Shown: positions 27,169 to 36,996, counted from the stretch's first letter. The stretch: 64,000 nucleotides of DNA from Arthrobacter sp. JZ12 (GCF_035189165.1 NZ_CP045246.1:1612001-1676000); one strand, 5' to 3'. Numbers and translations: made by a program. Notes: generated from the letters alone by a model not told the origin.

Positions 27169-28242
27169 TTGGCGCAGGGGCCGGCAGGCGAGCACCATGG
27201 CGAGTTCAAGGTGCCCGGCGGGAAACTGGTGGTGGCAGATTTCGGCGTCGCGGACGGACTGATTCACGGCGTGTCCATCAACGGCGATTTCTTCCTTGAA
27301 CCGGACGAGGCGCTGGATGACATCAACGCTGCCCTCGAGGGACTGCCGGCCGGAAGCACCCACGGTGAGATAGCCGAGGCGGTCCGACGCCGGTTGCGAC
27401 CTGGAGCGGAGCTGTTCGGCTTCTCTGCCGACGCTGTTGCAACTGCGGTGCGCCGTGCTCTGGGCCGGGCATCCACCTGGGCTGACCACAGTTGGGAAAT
27501 CATCGGACCGACGCCGCTGTCCACCGGCATGCACGTCGCCATGGACGAGGTCCTGACACGCCGCGTCGGGGAGGGCCTTCGCAAACCCACCCTGCGGTTC
27601 TGGGAGTGGGAGAGCCCATCGGTCGTAATCGGCAGTTTCCAGTCGGTACGGAATGAGGTTGATGACGAGGCCGTCCGCCGCCACGGCATCACCGTGGTAC
27701 GCCGAATAAGCGGCGGCGGTGCCATGTTCATGGAGCACGGCAATGCCATCACCTACTCGCTCTACTTCCCACAGTCGCTCGTTGACGGGATGAGTTTCGC
27801 CGATTCCTACCCGTTCCTGGACGACTGGGTGATGGAGGGGCTGCGCAAGTTGGGAATCTCGGCCTGGTACCAGCCGCTCAACGACATTGCGACGGATCTC
27901 GGCAAGATCGGTGGAGCGGCCCAGAAGCGCCTCAGCAACGGCGGCATGCTGCATCACGTCACCATGTCCTACGACATCGACGCGGACAAGATGCTCGAAG
28001 TGCTCCGGATCGGCCGGGAGAAATTGTCGGACAAGGGAATTAAGAGCGCGAAGAAGCGTGTGGACCCGCTCCGGCGACAGACGGGGTTGGCGCGGGAGGA
28101 GATTATCCGCGTGCTCAGCGACACCTTCCGCGAACGCTATGGAGCTGTCGACGGCGAACTGAGCAGCTTGGAACTAGCCGCTGCACGGGACCTGGTGGAC
28201 CGGAAGTTCGGCACGGAGGAATGGCTGCACAGGGTTCCGTAA
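27169..28242 (+). CDS. Lipoate-protein ligase A-like, accessory domain at N-terminus
   Basis: Residues about 100-350 are a lipoate/biotin ligase domain: RRISGGGAMFMEHGNAITYS matches the lipoate-binding glycine loop, and DLGKIGGAAQKR with SNGGMLHH matches the segment with the catalytic Lys. Residues about 12-95 (GGKLVVADFGVADGLIHGVS, GDFFLEP, LEGLP) resemble the accessory domain that normally follows the catalytic domain in LplA or is a separate LplB protein. Here the order is reversed. TTG 27169 follows AGGAGGA by seven bases. It would attach lipoate or a related acyl group to E2 or GcvH proteins; the exact reaction is uncertain. Confidence 0.85.
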   Translation: MAQGPAGEHHGEFKVPGGKLVVADFGVADGLIHGVSINGDFFLEPDEALDDINAALEGLPAGSTHGEIAEAVRRRLRPGAELFGFSADAVATAVRRALGRASTWADHSWEIIGPTPLSTGMHVAMDEVLTRRVGEGLRKPTLRFWEWESPSVVIGSFQSVRNEVDDEAVRRHGITVVRRISGGGAMFMEHGNAITYSLYFPQSLVDGMSFADSYPFLDDWVMEGLRKLGISAWYQPLNDIATDLGKIGGAAQKRLSNGGMLHHVTMSYDIDADKMLEVLRIGREKLSDKGIKSAKKRVDPLRRQTGLAREEIIRVLSDTFRERYGAVDGELSSLELAAARDLVDRKFGTEEWLHRVP

Positions 28243-28273
28243 CGGGTCAGGGCGGAGCACTGACGGCAGGGTC

Positions 28274-30895
28274 TCAGCGCTGCGCCGCGGCCTGGGCACG
28301 CAGCGCCCGCAGAAGGTGGTCGCGTTCCTCGAGGACTATGCGACGCAGGGACTGCGGCGCATCGGCCTGTTCATGCAGCCACCGGTCCGTGGCCGCCAGC
28401 ACGGGATGGTCTTCGGGCGCGAGTCCCGGCTCATGGTCCCGGTCACCCGGATACAGTCCGCGAATTATCCGCGAGGACATCTCGATGGGCTGTTCCCGCC
28501 AGATACGGTCAATCTGCTCAAAGTAGGTTGAAACGTAGGGCTCGCGGAGGGCCCGCGGTCCTTCCCGGAAGCCCGCGATCGTGGCGCTGAGCAATTCGTT
28601 TGAGAGACGGTTGCCGAAGACCACTTCATGCCAGGCCTTCTCCTTCACGCCGGCGTCGGGAACGGCGGTGCAAGCCGTCGTGAAGCCGGTGCGGCCGGCT
28701 GCGGTGTGATCCCGCTGCAGGGCAGCTTCGAGTTCATCCACTGTTGCCAGATTCTGGGCGGCCAGTGCCTGCCGGAACTGCCAGCCGAGTTCGTCGTCGA
28801 CCTCGAGACCGTCCAGCCTGCGCTCATCCTCAAGGAGCGCCCGCAGCAGGGGCGCGTGCCTTGGTGTTTTACGTGCGGAAGCTGCCAGCGCCCGTGCCCA
28901 GACGAGCTGTTGGTCAGATCCCGGCTGGGCATCCTCCAGCCCCCGCACCAGGAAGTCGGTGAAGCGTTCCCGGACCACCTCGCGGGACCCGGCCGGTGTG
29001 TAATGCTCCGTGGCGTGGTGGGCGTTCTGCAGCAGTTGTTGCAGGGTAGCCACGCCGTCTTCCGATGGCGCTGACCTCTCGACCGCCGCAAGGTAGTCTT
29101 CCGCGCTCAGCAGGGCATCCCGGGTGGAGGACCATAGGGCAGCGAGGCAGACCGCGCGCGCCAGCGGCTCCTCCAGCCGATCTGGAAAGGAGAGCAGCGT
29201 GGCGAGCGAACGCTCGTCGAAAACCAGCTTTGCGTAGGTCAGGTCGTCGTCGTTGATCAGGAGGAGGTCGGGCTGGGAGTGTCCCTGCAGGGCCGGAACC
29301 TCAGTCCGCTCCCCGTCGAGCAGGACAGACTCCGAGCCGGTCCGCAGCAGCCGACCGTTCACGTCCAGCGAGTAAAGTCCCAGCTGGACCTGATGGGGAC
29401 GAAGTGCTGGTGTCCCGGTCACCGGATCCACAGCGCTCTGATGGATCGCTATGGAGGTGTAGGCGCCGTCGTCGTCGGTTGCCACCTCTGCCGCCAACTG
29501 CGGCACGCCGGAGGTCAGGAGCCAGCGCCCCGCCCATTCCGACATGTCCCTTCCCGACGCTGCGCTAAGGGCGCGCAGAAGGTCCTCCAAAGTTGTGTTT
29601 GAGAAGGCGTGTTCCCGGAAGTAGGCACGTGCAGCCGAAGCGAAGGCCTCGAAGCCGGCATACGCCACCAACTGCTTGAGGACCGAGGCACCCTTGGCAT
29701 AGGTGATGCCGTCGAAGTTGAGCTTCGCTGCTTCCAGGTCCACGATGTCAGCCACGATGGGGTGTGTGGAGGGCAACTGGTCCTGCAGGTAGGCCCAGGC
29801 TTTCCGCCGGGTAGCGAAGGTCACCCAGGACGTCGCTGAATCCAATGCTTCGGCGACGGCGAGGGCGCCCATGAAATCGGCGAAGGACTCCTTCAGCCAC
29901 AGGTCGTCCCACCAGGTCATGGTCACGAGATCGCCAAACCACATGTGCGCCATCTCGTGCATGATCGTGTTGTCGCGCGCTTCATACTGCGCATGGGTTG
30001 CGCGGGACCGGAAAACGTAGGACTCGCTGAAGGTCACCAGTCCGGGATTCTCCATGGCCCCGAGGTTGTATTCCGGGACGAACGCCTGCCCGTACTTCCC
30101 GAACGGGTAGGGGTAGGCGAACAGATCGTGGAAGTAGGTGAGCCCGCGCCGGGTGGTGTCAAAGATACGCGCGGCGTCGAGATGCTCAGCCAATGAACGG
30201 CGGCAGTACAGCTCCAGCGGTATGGTGAGCATTTCGCCGTCACCGGTGATGCCCGTCCACTGATCCGTCACGGTGGCGTAGGGCCCGGCCAGGACAGTGG
30301 TGATGTAGGTGGAGATCCGTTGGGTGGGAGCGAAATGCCAGGTGGCGGACCCGTCGTCGTGAACGTCCCGCTCCGTCTCGGCGCCGTTCGACGCCACGGT
30401 CCAGGGCTCGGGCGCCCGCACGTGGAAGGTGAAGGACGCCTTCAGGTCGGGCTGCTCAAAGCAGGCGAAGACCCGGCGGGCGTCAGCGGGCTCGTACTGG
30501 GTGTAAAGATAGGTTGCGCCGTCCGCCGGGTCTTCGAAACGGTGCATTCCCTCACCGCTGCGGCTGTAGAGCGCAGTTGCCTGGATGACGACGGTATTGC
30601 TCGCCGCCAAGTCCGGAAGGGTGATGCGTGCTCCTTCAACCACGGCAGCAGGGTCAAGGTTTGCGCCGTTGACCGTGACCGCCTCCACGCCGCCATGGAT
30701 GAAATCGAGGAAGGTCGTCGCGCCGGGAGTCGAACAGTCAAAGGTCAGCACGGTCCGCGACGGGAAACCTGCGTTCTGCGGGTCCTCCGCAGTGCGCAGG
30801 TCGAGGCTGACGTCGTAACTGCGCACCGTGATGATGGCGGAGCGGTCCGCCGCTTCGTTTCGGCTCAGATTCTCGTTGTGCACCGGGCCATTCAA
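28274..30895 (-). CDS. pepN: Aminopeptidase N (M1 family)
   Basis: This 873-residue zinc metallopeptidase removes N-terminal residues from peptides. It has the substrate-binding motif GAMENPGLVTF and, near residue 310, the zinc motif HEMAHMWFGDLV with the third ligand Glu in WLKESFADF. The C-terminal half is the ERAP1-like helical domain of actinobacterial PepN. The start is uncertain: TTG 30895 (MNGPVHNENL) or GTG 30883, neither with a strong ribosome binding site. Confidence 0.95.
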   Translation of the reverse strand: MNGPVHNENLSRNEAADRSAIITVRSYDVSLDLRTAEDPQNAGFPSRTVLTFDCSTPGATTFLDFIHGGVEAVTVNGANLDPAAVVEGARITLPDLAASNTVVIQATALYSRSGEGMHRFEDPADGATYLYTQYEPADARRVFACFEQPDLKASFTFHVRAPEPWTVASNGAETERDVHDDGSATWHFAPTQRISTYITTVLAGPYATVTDQWTGITGDGEMLTIPLELYCRRSLAEHLDAARIFDTTRRGLTYFHDLFAYPYPFGKYGQAFVPEYNLGAMENPGLVTFSESYVFRSRATHAQYEARDNTIMHEMAHMWFGDLVTMTWWDDLWLKESFADFMGALAVAEALDSATSWVTFATRRKAWAYLQDQLPSTHPIVADIVDLEAAKLNFDGITYAKGASVLKQLVAYAGFEAFASAARAYFREHAFSNTTLEDLLRALSAASGRDMSEWAGRWLLTSGVPQLAAEVATDDDGAYTSIAIHQSAVDPVTGTPALRPHQVQLGLYSLDVNGRLLRTGSESVLLDGERTEVPALQGHSQPDLLLINDDDLTYAKLVFDERSLATLLSFPDRLEEPLARAVCLAALWSSTRDALLSAEDYLAAVERSAPSEDGVATLQQLLQNAHHATEHYTPAGSREVVRERFTDFLVRGLEDAQPGSDQQLVWARALAASARKTPRHAPLLRALLEDERRLDGLEVDDELGWQFRQALAAQNLATVDELEAALQRDHTAAGRTGFTTACTAVPDAGVKEKAWHEVVFGNRLSNELLSATIAGFREGPRALREPYVSTYFEQIDRIWREQPIEMSSRIIRGLYPGDRDHEPGLAPEDHPVLAATDRWLHEQADAPQSLRRIVLEERDHLLRALRAQAAAQR

Positions 30896-31029
30896 TCACG
30901 GAGCACCGACGCTCCCCGGGACGGCCTGCGCGGCCGGAACCCCGCGAAGATGACGCTGGTAAGGGCCGCGACGCTCCGCATTGCGCCGCCAGTAGGAATT
31001 AGCCCTCGCACCATGGCAATGTGGGACCC

Positions 31030-32622
31030 ATGTCCGAGCTCTTTCAAGACTATGCGAACGCCGCACGCCGCTCACCTGCCTATGACGAGATGTTCGACGG
31101 CGACAACCGCCCGCGTGCCGAGTACAACCCGGTTGCCGCAGCACTGGATGAACTGAACCTGGCCGACGTCACGGCGCGGGCGGATTCAATGGCCCGGACA
31201 TTCCTGGACCGCGGCGTGACGTTCGACTTCGCCGGCGAGGAACGGCCGTTCCCGCTGGACATCGTCCCGCGCGTCATCGCCGGTGAGGATTGGCAGGTAC
31301 TCGAGCGGGGTGTGGCCCAGCGGGTGCGCGCCCTCGAAGCTTTCCTGAACGACGTCTACGACAAGATGACCGTCGTCGGGGACGGGGTGATTCCCCGCCG
31401 GCTCGTGACGTCATCCGCGCACTTCCACCGTGAGGTGGCCGGTTTCGTTCCCGCAGGCGGCGTGCGGGTGCACGTGTCGGGCATCGACGTGGTCCGTGAC
31501 GACGAGGGGACCTTCCGCGTGCTCGAGGACAACGTACGTGTTCCCAGCGGCGTGAGCTATGTGCTGGAGAATCGAAGGGCAATGGCCAAGGGCCTGCCGG
31601 AGGCCTTCGGACAGCAGCACATCCGTCCGGTGGAGGAGTACCCCCGCCGTCTGCTTGCCGCCCTGCGCCGGACGGCGCCGCCCGGGGTGGAGGATCCTAC
31701 CGTCGTCGTACTCACACCGGGCGTATTCAACTCGGCCTACTTCGAGCACACGCTGCTGGCGGGCCTGATGGGCGTGGAACTGGTCGAGGGCAGGGACCTC
31801 ATCTGCCGGGGGAACCGCGTGTACATGCGGACCACGGCGGGCGAGCAGCGCGTTGACGTTATCTATAAACGTATTGATGACGAGTTCCTTGATCCGCTGC
31901 AGTTCCGCTCCGATTCGGTGCTCGGCTGTCCCGGCATCGTCAATGCCGCGCGGGCCGGCATGGTGACGATCGCCAACGCCGTCGGCAACGGCGTGGCGGA
32001 CGACAAGCTGGTCTACACGTATGTGCCGGACCTGATCCGTTACTACCTCAACGAAGAGCCGGTCATCGCCAACGTGGATACGTACCGGCTAGAAGAGCCC
32101 GCAGCCCGCGAAGAGGTGCTGGACCGGTTGGACGAGCTCGTCGTCAAGCCGGTCGATGGTTCCGGCGGTAAGGGCCTGGTGATCGGGCCCGACGCATCGG
32201 CCGAGGAGTTGGACGCGCTGCGCGGGCGCATCTTGGCGGACCCGCGCGGCTGGATCGCCCAGCCCGTCCTCCAACTTTCGACGGTTCCCACCATGTCGGG
32301 TGGGCAGTTCAGTCCGCGGCACGTGGACTTGCGTCCCTTCGCCGTGAACGACGGCGACAACGTGTGGGTGCTACCCGGCGGCCTGACCCGCGTGGCCATG
32401 AAGGAGGGCTCACTGATCGTGAACTCCAGCCAGGGCGGAGGATCAAAGGACACCTGGGTGGTCGACGGCCAGTCCGAGAGCGCGCCCATCGCGCCGCCGG
32501 TCCAGCCCCTGGCCGAACGCGTCAGCGTCTGGCCAGTCGAGACCAGCTGGCAGGACCGGCAGCCTGAGCAGCAGCAGCAACAGCAGGCAGCAGCCGGGGG
32601 AGAGGACGGGAACAATGCTTAG
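31030..32622 (+). CDS. Circularly permuted ATP-grasp protein
   Basis: This 530-residue protein is a circularly permuted type 2 ATP-grasp (formerly DUF404/DUF407). Recognisable parts are FPLDIVPRVIAGEDWQVLERG, VLEDNVRVPSGVSYVLENR, DVIYKRIDDEFLDPLQFR, VVKPVDGSGGKGLVIGP and SSQGGGSKDTWV. The family is predicted to form peptide-like amide bonds by ATP-dependent ligation. The C-terminus is a Gln-rich tail with six consecutive Gln. ATG 31030 is chosen over GTG 31021. It overlaps the alpha-E gene by eight bases, first of three linked genes. Confidence 0.9.
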   Translation: MSELFQDYANAARRSPAYDEMFDGDNRPRAEYNPVAAALDELNLADVTARADSMARTFLDRGVTFDFAGEERPFPLDIVPRVIAGEDWQVLERGVAQRVRALEAFLNDVYDKMTVVGDGVIPRRLVTSSAHFHREVAGFVPAGGVRVHVSGIDVVRDDEGTFRVLEDNVRVPSGVSYVLENRRAMAKGLPEAFGQQHIRPVEEYPRRLLAALRRTAPPGVEDPTVVVLTPGVFNSAYFEHTLLAGLMGVELVEGRDLICRGNRVYMRTTAGEQRVDVIYKRIDDEFLDPLQFRSDSVLGCPGIVNAARAGMVTIANAVGNGVADDKLVYTYVPDLIRYYLNEEPVIANVDTYRLEEPAAREEVLDRLDELVVKPVDGSGGKGLVIGPDASAEELDALRGRILADPRGWIAQPVLQLSTVPTMSGGQFSPRHVDLRPFAVNDGDNVWVLPGGLTRVAMKEGSLIVNSSQGGGSKDTWVVDGQSESAPIAPPVQPLAERVSVWPVETSWQDRQPEQQQQQQAAAGGEDGNNA

Positions 32623-33541
32623 CCGAATCGCCGAGTCGCTTTTCTGGATCGGTCGGTACGTGGAGCGGGCCGACGGCACCGCACGCATTCTTGATGTGCA
32701 CCTTGAACGGCTCAACCAGATGCCGCGGCCCGTCCAGCGCGACGTGTCCCGGCAGTTGTTGGGAGTCATGGGAAGCCGGCCCACCTCCGATGATTTCGGG
32801 CTTCCGGAATTGCTGGATGCACTCGCCTTCAACCGAAGCAGCGCCACCTCGATAGCCGGTGCGCTGGGTGCTGCGCGTGAAAACGCCCGGCGTGCCCGTG
32901 AGACCGTGTCCGGCAGCGTATGGGAAGGCCTGAACACCACCTGGTACGGACTGACCCAGCACCGGAAGGACGTTGTCGGGACGTACCGCTTCTGCCACTG
33001 GGTGATCGAGCGGACAGCGATGGTCCGCGGCCTGTCCGACACCACCATGAGCCACGATGAGAGCTGGCAGTTCCTGGTACTCGGCAGGAGCCTCGAACGC
33101 GCCGACATGACCGCACGCATGCTGTCCACTCGTGACGTCCACGAATCCGGTCTGTCCTGGGTGAATATGCTTCGATGCGCCGGTGCCTATGAATCCTTCC
33201 TGCGGACGCGCCGAGCGTCCTTCGGTGAGCAGCATGCCGCAGAATTCCTGCTGCTCGACCGGTTGTTCCCGCGGTCGATCGTGTATGCCCTCAGTGACGC
33301 CGAGAAGTGCCTCTCCAACCTTAATCCGGCCTACCAGCGGGTGGGGTTCATCAATGACGCGAGCCGGATCGTCGGTCAGGCACGCACGTTCCTCGAATTC
33401 CACCAGACGGACGATTTGATGTCGGAACTGCCCGAGCATATGGAACGGGTCCAGAAGGCCTGCGCGCGGGCTTCCGACGCCGTTTCACGCACCTATTTCT
33501 CGCAGGCAGCGGAGCTGTCCTGGGTTGGGGAGGTCTCATGA
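32615..33541 (+). CDS. Alpha-E domain protein (DUF403)
   Basis: This 308-residue, mostly helical protein starts MLSRIAESLFWIGRYVERAD, the hallmark of alpha-E (DUF403) proteins, with later ERADMTARMLSTR. No enzymatic motif is known; it is nearly always encoded with the permuted ATP-grasp and a transglutaminase-like protein. It overlaps the genes on both sides (8 bases upstream, 4 downstream), so the three products probably work as one unit. Confidence 0.9.
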   Translation: MLSRIAESLFWIGRYVERADGTARILDVHLERLNQMPRPVQRDVSRQLLGVMGSRPTSDDFGLPELLDALAFNRSSATSIAGALGAARENARRARETVSGSVWEGLNTTWYGLTQHRKDVVGTYRFCHWVIERTAMVRGLSDTTMSHDESWQFLVLGRSLERADMTARMLSTRDVHESGLSWVNMLRCAGAYESFLRTRRASFGEQHAAEFLLLDRLFPRSIVYALSDAEKCLSNLNPAYQRVGFINDASRIVGQARTFLEFHQTDDLMSELPEHMERVQKACARASDAVSRTYFSQAAELSWVGEVS

Positions 33542-34389
33542 CCCGGCTATCCATCGAACACCGGACCGGATACAACTACGTCCGCCGGGTTTCGCTTTCC
33601 TACAACGAAGCGCGCATGACGCCGCTCACGGACGCCCAGCAGGTGGTGCTCGAGTCGACCATCGACATCAAACCCGGAAGCGCGGCGATGGCCACGTACC
33701 GCGATTACTGGGGAACCCGGGTGACCGCCTTCGACGTCCAGATTCCGCACGAGCGGCTCGAAGTCTTCGCCAGGACGCTCGTTGAAGTCAGCCGGGTGGA
33801 GCGCATTCCCACTCCGGAGGAGATCGTGAGTTGGGAGGAGCTCCGGTCCGACAGCGTGATGGATGACTTCGCAGACTGGCTGCCGCACACGCACCTGACC
33901 GAGCCCGCTGAGGAAGTGCTGTCGCTGGTCAGGGACGTAACCGAGGGCAAGGACCCGCACGGTGCCGCGCATGCCGTCTTCGATTGGCTCAAGGGCGAGA
34001 TGCAGTACGTGCAGGGCGTCACCGGCGTCCAATCGGATGCACGGGAAGCCTGGGCCGAGCGGCAGGGAGTGTGCCAGGATCTCGCCCACGTCGCGATCGG
34101 CGCTTTGCGAAGCCTCGGCATCCCGGCGCGGTATATCTCCGGATACCTGCACCCGAGGCGGAGCGCCGCCGTCGGGGAGGCCGTCGTCGGACAATCCCAC
34201 GCCTGGGTCGAGTGGTGGGACGGTGAGTGGCGGGGATGGGATCCCACGAACAGCGGGCCAGTGAGCGACTTCCACGTTTCGGTTGCGCGCGGCCGAGATT
34301 ACCGCGATGTCTCGCCGCTGAAGGGCATACTGTCCGGCGGCGGAGGTTCTACCCTCGACGTGTCTGTGGAGATCACGCGGGTCGCCTGA
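33538..34389 (+). CDS. Transglutaminase-like cysteine protease family protein
   Basis: This 283-residue protein has an N-terminal beta domain (about 1-90) and a transglutaminase-like core with the full catalytic triad: Cys near 180 in RQGVCQDLAHVAIG, His near 221 in GQSHAWVEWW, and Asp near 235 in GWDPTNSG. In these operons it is predicted to act as a peptidase or amide-cleaving/transferring enzyme on products of the ATP-grasp. ATGA overlap at 33538 links it to the alpha-E gene. Confidence 0.9.
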   Translation: MTRLSIEHRTGYNYVRRVSLSYNEARMTPLTDAQQVVLESTIDIKPGSAAMATYRDYWGTRVTAFDVQIPHERLEVFARTLVEVSRVERIPTPEEIVSWEELRSDSVMDDFADWLPHTHLTEPAEEVLSLVRDVTEGKDPHGAAHAVFDWLKGEMQYVQGVTGVQSDAREAWAERQGVCQDLAHVAIGALRSLGIPARYISGYLHPRRSAAVGEAVVGQSHAWVEWWDGEWRGWDPTNSGPVSDFHVSVARGRDYRDVSPLKGILSGGGGSTLDVSVEITRVA

Positions 34390-34404
34390 GCAGTTTGTCA
34401 GCAA

Positions 34405-34450
34405 TGAAAAAGGATGCCCGGTCCTGTTGCGGACCGGGCATCCTTTTTCA
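34405..34450. terminator. Bidirectional terminator, transglutaminase / glgC
   Basis: Perfect 20-bp stem (34405-34424 with 34431-34450), loop TGTTGC, with A run on one side and T run on the other, so it works for both convergent genes. Confidence 0.92.
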
Positions 34451-34452
34451 CA

Positions 34453-35691
34453 TCATTCGATGATTTGGCCCTTGCTCAGGATCGTCAGGCCGGAATCGGT
34501 GACCGTGAAACCGCGGCTGAGGTCCAGCTCGCGGTCCACGCCGATCTTTGCGCCGGGCGGAACGTAGACGTTCTTGTCGATGATCGCCTTGCGTACCACT
34601 GCGCCGGTGCCGACCGTTACATTGTCGAGCAGAACGGAACCGGAGACATCGGCGTCCTGGTCGATGAAGACGTCACTGGCCAGGATCGAACCCTGCACGC
34701 TGCCACCGGAAACGACGACGCCGTTGGACACGATGGAGTCGTGTGCCACGCCTGACTCGCCGGAGGCTCCACGTACGAATTTGGCTGGGGGAGAGATGCT
34801 CTGCCGCGTGTAGATGGGCCACTGGAGGTTGTACAGGTTGAACAGCGGGAGCGGACTGATCAGGTCCATGTTCGCCTCGTAGTACGAATCCAGCGTGCCG
34901 ACGTCGCGCCAGTACTGGCTGTCCCGCTCCGTTGATCCCGGAATCTCGTTGGTGGTGAAGTCGTATACGGCGGCATCCCCACGGTCCACGAAGTAGGGGA
35001 TGATGTCCCCGCCCATGTCGTGCTTGGTGTTCAGGCGGGCGGCGTCGGCCTCGAGGGATTCGATGAGCGCGTCGGTGTTGAATACGTAGTTGCCCATGGA
35101 GGCCAGGAAACTGTTCGGGTCATCGGGCAGGCCCGGCGTTGAAGCCGGCTTCTCCACGAACGCCGCAATCCTTCCTGGATCCGCGGAGTCGACTTCGATG
35201 ACACCGAACTGGTTGGCGAGGTGGAGGGGCTGACGGACTGCAGCCACGCTGACTGATGCTCCGCTCGCTATGTGCGCCTGCACCATCTGCTCGAAATCCA
35301 TCCGGTACACGTGGTCGGCACCGATGACGACGACGATGTCGGGCCGGGCGTCGTGGATCAGGTTGAGCGACTGGTAGATGGCATTTGCGCTTCCGAGGAA
35401 CCAGCTCTTGCCTCGGCGCTGCTGGGCCGGCACCGATGCTATGTACTGCTGGAGTTGGGTGGACATGCGCCAGGTCTCAGAAATGTGCCGGTCCAGACTG
35501 TGGGACTTGTACTGGGTAAGCACCACAATCTGCAGGTACCCCGAGTTCACAACGTTCGACAACGCGAAGTCGATCAGCCGGTAGCTTCCCGCGAAGGGTA
35601 CCGCCGGTTTGGCACGATCCGCAGTGAGCGGCATCAGCCGCTTGCCTTCGCCGCCAGCAAGTACTACCGCGAGCACTTTCTTCACTGCCAC
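34453..35691 (-). CDS. glgC: Glucose-1-phosphate adenylyltransferase
   Basis: GlgC makes ADP-glucose from glucose-1-phosphate and ATP, the committed step of glycogen (and here maltose-phosphate) synthesis. The 412-residue protein has the pyrophosphorylase motif [27 protein letters not shown], the catalytic [18 protein letters not shown] segment and left-handed beta-helix repeats at the C-terminus. GTG 35691 follows AAGGGGAGA; an open frame continues to 35739 without family similarity. It diverges from glgA. Confidence 0.96.
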   Translation of the reverse strand: MAVKKVLAVVLAGGEGKRLMPLTADRAKPAVPFAGSYRLIDFALSNVVNSGYLQIVVLTQYKSHSLDRHISETWRMSTQLQQYIASVPAQQRRGKSWFLGSANAIYQSLNLIHDARPDIVVVIGADHVYRMDFEQMVQAHIASGASVSVAAVRQPLHLANQFGVIEVDSADPGRIAAFVEKPASTPGLPDDPNSFLASMGNYVFNTDALIESLEADAARLNTKHDMGGDIIPYFVDRGDAAVYDFTTNEIPGSTERDSQYWRDVGTLDSYYEANMDLISPLPLFNLYNLQWPIYTRQSISPPAKFVRGASGESGVAHDSIVSNGVVVSGGSVQGSILASDVFIDQDADVSGSVLLDNVTVGTGAVVRKAIIDKNVYVPPGAKIGVDRELDLSRGFTVTDSGLTILSKGQIIE

Positions 35692-35777
35692 GGTTTCTCC
35701 CCTTCCGCTCGTCCTTGAGTATGACCTCTTGCGACTCACACTAGAGGACCGGCCCCGCCTGCACTACGTTTGGAATC

Positions 35778-36974
35778 GTGCGAATAGACATTGTGACGAA
35801 AGAATTTCCCCCGGAAATCTACGGCGGAGCGGGCGTCCACGTTGCTGAACTGAGCAAGGTGCTGGCCGGGCGTGTCGACAACCTGACCGTGCATTGCTTC
35901 GGCGGCGAGCGCCCCGCTGACTATCACGGTGCGCGGGTTCACAGCTACGGCGTGCCGGGGGAGCTGGCCGGAGCCAACGCAGCCGTGCAGACCCTTGGAA
36001 CCGACCTGGCAATCCTGCAGTCCACCAACGGGGCGGACCTGGTCCATTCGCACACCTGGTACGCGAACATGGCAGGGCACCTGGCCTCGCTGCTCCACGG
36101 AATCCCCCATGTACTGAGCGCGCACAGCCTCGAACCGCTTCGCCCGTGGAAGGCGGAGCAGCTCGGCGGAGGCTATGCACTCTCGTCCTGGGTTGAGAAG
36201 ACCGCCTATGAAGCTGCGGCGGCGGTAATCGCCGTTTCCGAGGGCATGCGGCAGGACATTCTGCGGTGCTACCCGAATGTGGATCCCGCACGCGTGCGGG
36301 TGGTCCACAACGGAATCGACACCGAGGAGTGGTCGCCGGATTACAACGACGACGCCGTGCGGGCCCTGGGAATCGATCCGGAAAGGCCCAGCGTGGTCTT
36401 CGTGGGCCGCAACACCCGCCAGAAAGGCGTTCCGTACCTCCTGCGAGCTGCAGTGCAGCTACCCCCGAACGTGCAGCTCGTACTGTGCCTCGGGGCTGCC
36501 GACACTCCCGAGCTCGCAGCCGAAACCTCCAGGCTTATCGAGGAGCTGACTGCCCAGCGCGGATCTGTGATCCTGATCGAGCGGATGCTGCCGCGAAATG
36601 AGCTGATCCAGGTCCTGAGCTCCGCTACGGTCTTCGCCTGCCCTTCCATCTACGAGCCGCTCGGCATTGTGAACCTGGAGGCGATGGCTTGCGGAGCCGC
36701 CGTGGTCGCCAGCGCAACCGGCGGTATTCCGGAGGTTGTCGACAACGGCGTCACCGGAACTCTCGTCCCCCTTGAGCAGGTTCAGGACGGCACGGGAACG
36801 CCGCTCGACCCAGAGCGTTTCGTAAACGATTTCGCAGCCGCGCTGAACGAGCTGGTTGCCGACCCCGAGCGCGCCCGCGAGATGGGAAAGCGGGGACGGG
36901 TACGCGCCGAGCAGCACTTCTCCTGGCACTCGATTGCCGAAACCACGCTGGAGGTCTACCGGTCAGTGCTCTGA
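35778..36974 (+). CDS. glgA: Actinobacterial GT4 glycogen synthase / maltose-1-phosphate synthase
   Basis: This 398-residue GT-B enzyme of family GT4 opens KEFPPEIYGGAGVHVAEL and has HSHTWYANMAGHL, VGRNTRQKGV and the E-x7-E donor motif in PSIYEPLGIVNLEAMACG. In mycobacteria the ortholog beside glgC (GlgM) condenses ADP-glucose with glucose-1-phosphate to maltose-1-phosphate for the GlgE route; the same may hold here. GTG 35778 follows TACGTT by seven bases with no ribosome binding site, so it is probably leaderless. Confidence 0.92.
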   Translation: MRIDIVTKEFPPEIYGGAGVHVAELSKVLAGRVDNLTVHCFGGERPADYHGARVHSYGVPGELAGANAAVQTLGTDLAILQSTNGADLVHSHTWYANMAGHLASLLHGIPHVLSAHSLEPLRPWKAEQLGGGYALSSWVEKTAYEAAAAVIAVSEGMRQDILRCYPNVDPARVRVVHNGIDTEEWSPDYNDDAVRALGIDPERPSVVFVGRNTRQKGVPYLLRAAVQLPPNVQLVLCLGAADTPELAAETSRLIEELTAQRGSVILIERMLPRNELIQVLSSATVFACPSIYEPLGIVNLEAMACGAAVVASATGGIPEVVDNGVTGTLVPLEQVQDGTGTPLDPERFVNDFAAALNELVADPERAREMGKRGRVRAEQHFSWHSIAETTLEVYRSVL

Positions 36975-36987
36975 AAGCACTGACCGG
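36959..36987. terminator. Hairpin at the 3' end of glgA
   Basis: Perfect 12-bp stem CCGGTCAGTGCT / AGCACTGACCGG with loop CTGAA; the glgA TGA stop falls in the loop. It separates convergent glgA and the acyl-CoA oxidase-like gene. Confidence 0.65.
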
Positions 36988-36996
36988 CGAAGGCTG

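Noticed and set aside
32560..32600. CAG-type triplet repeat as a possible mobile or phase-variable tract
   Set aside because: It simply encodes the Gln-rich tail of the ATP-grasp protein; the run is short and interrupted.
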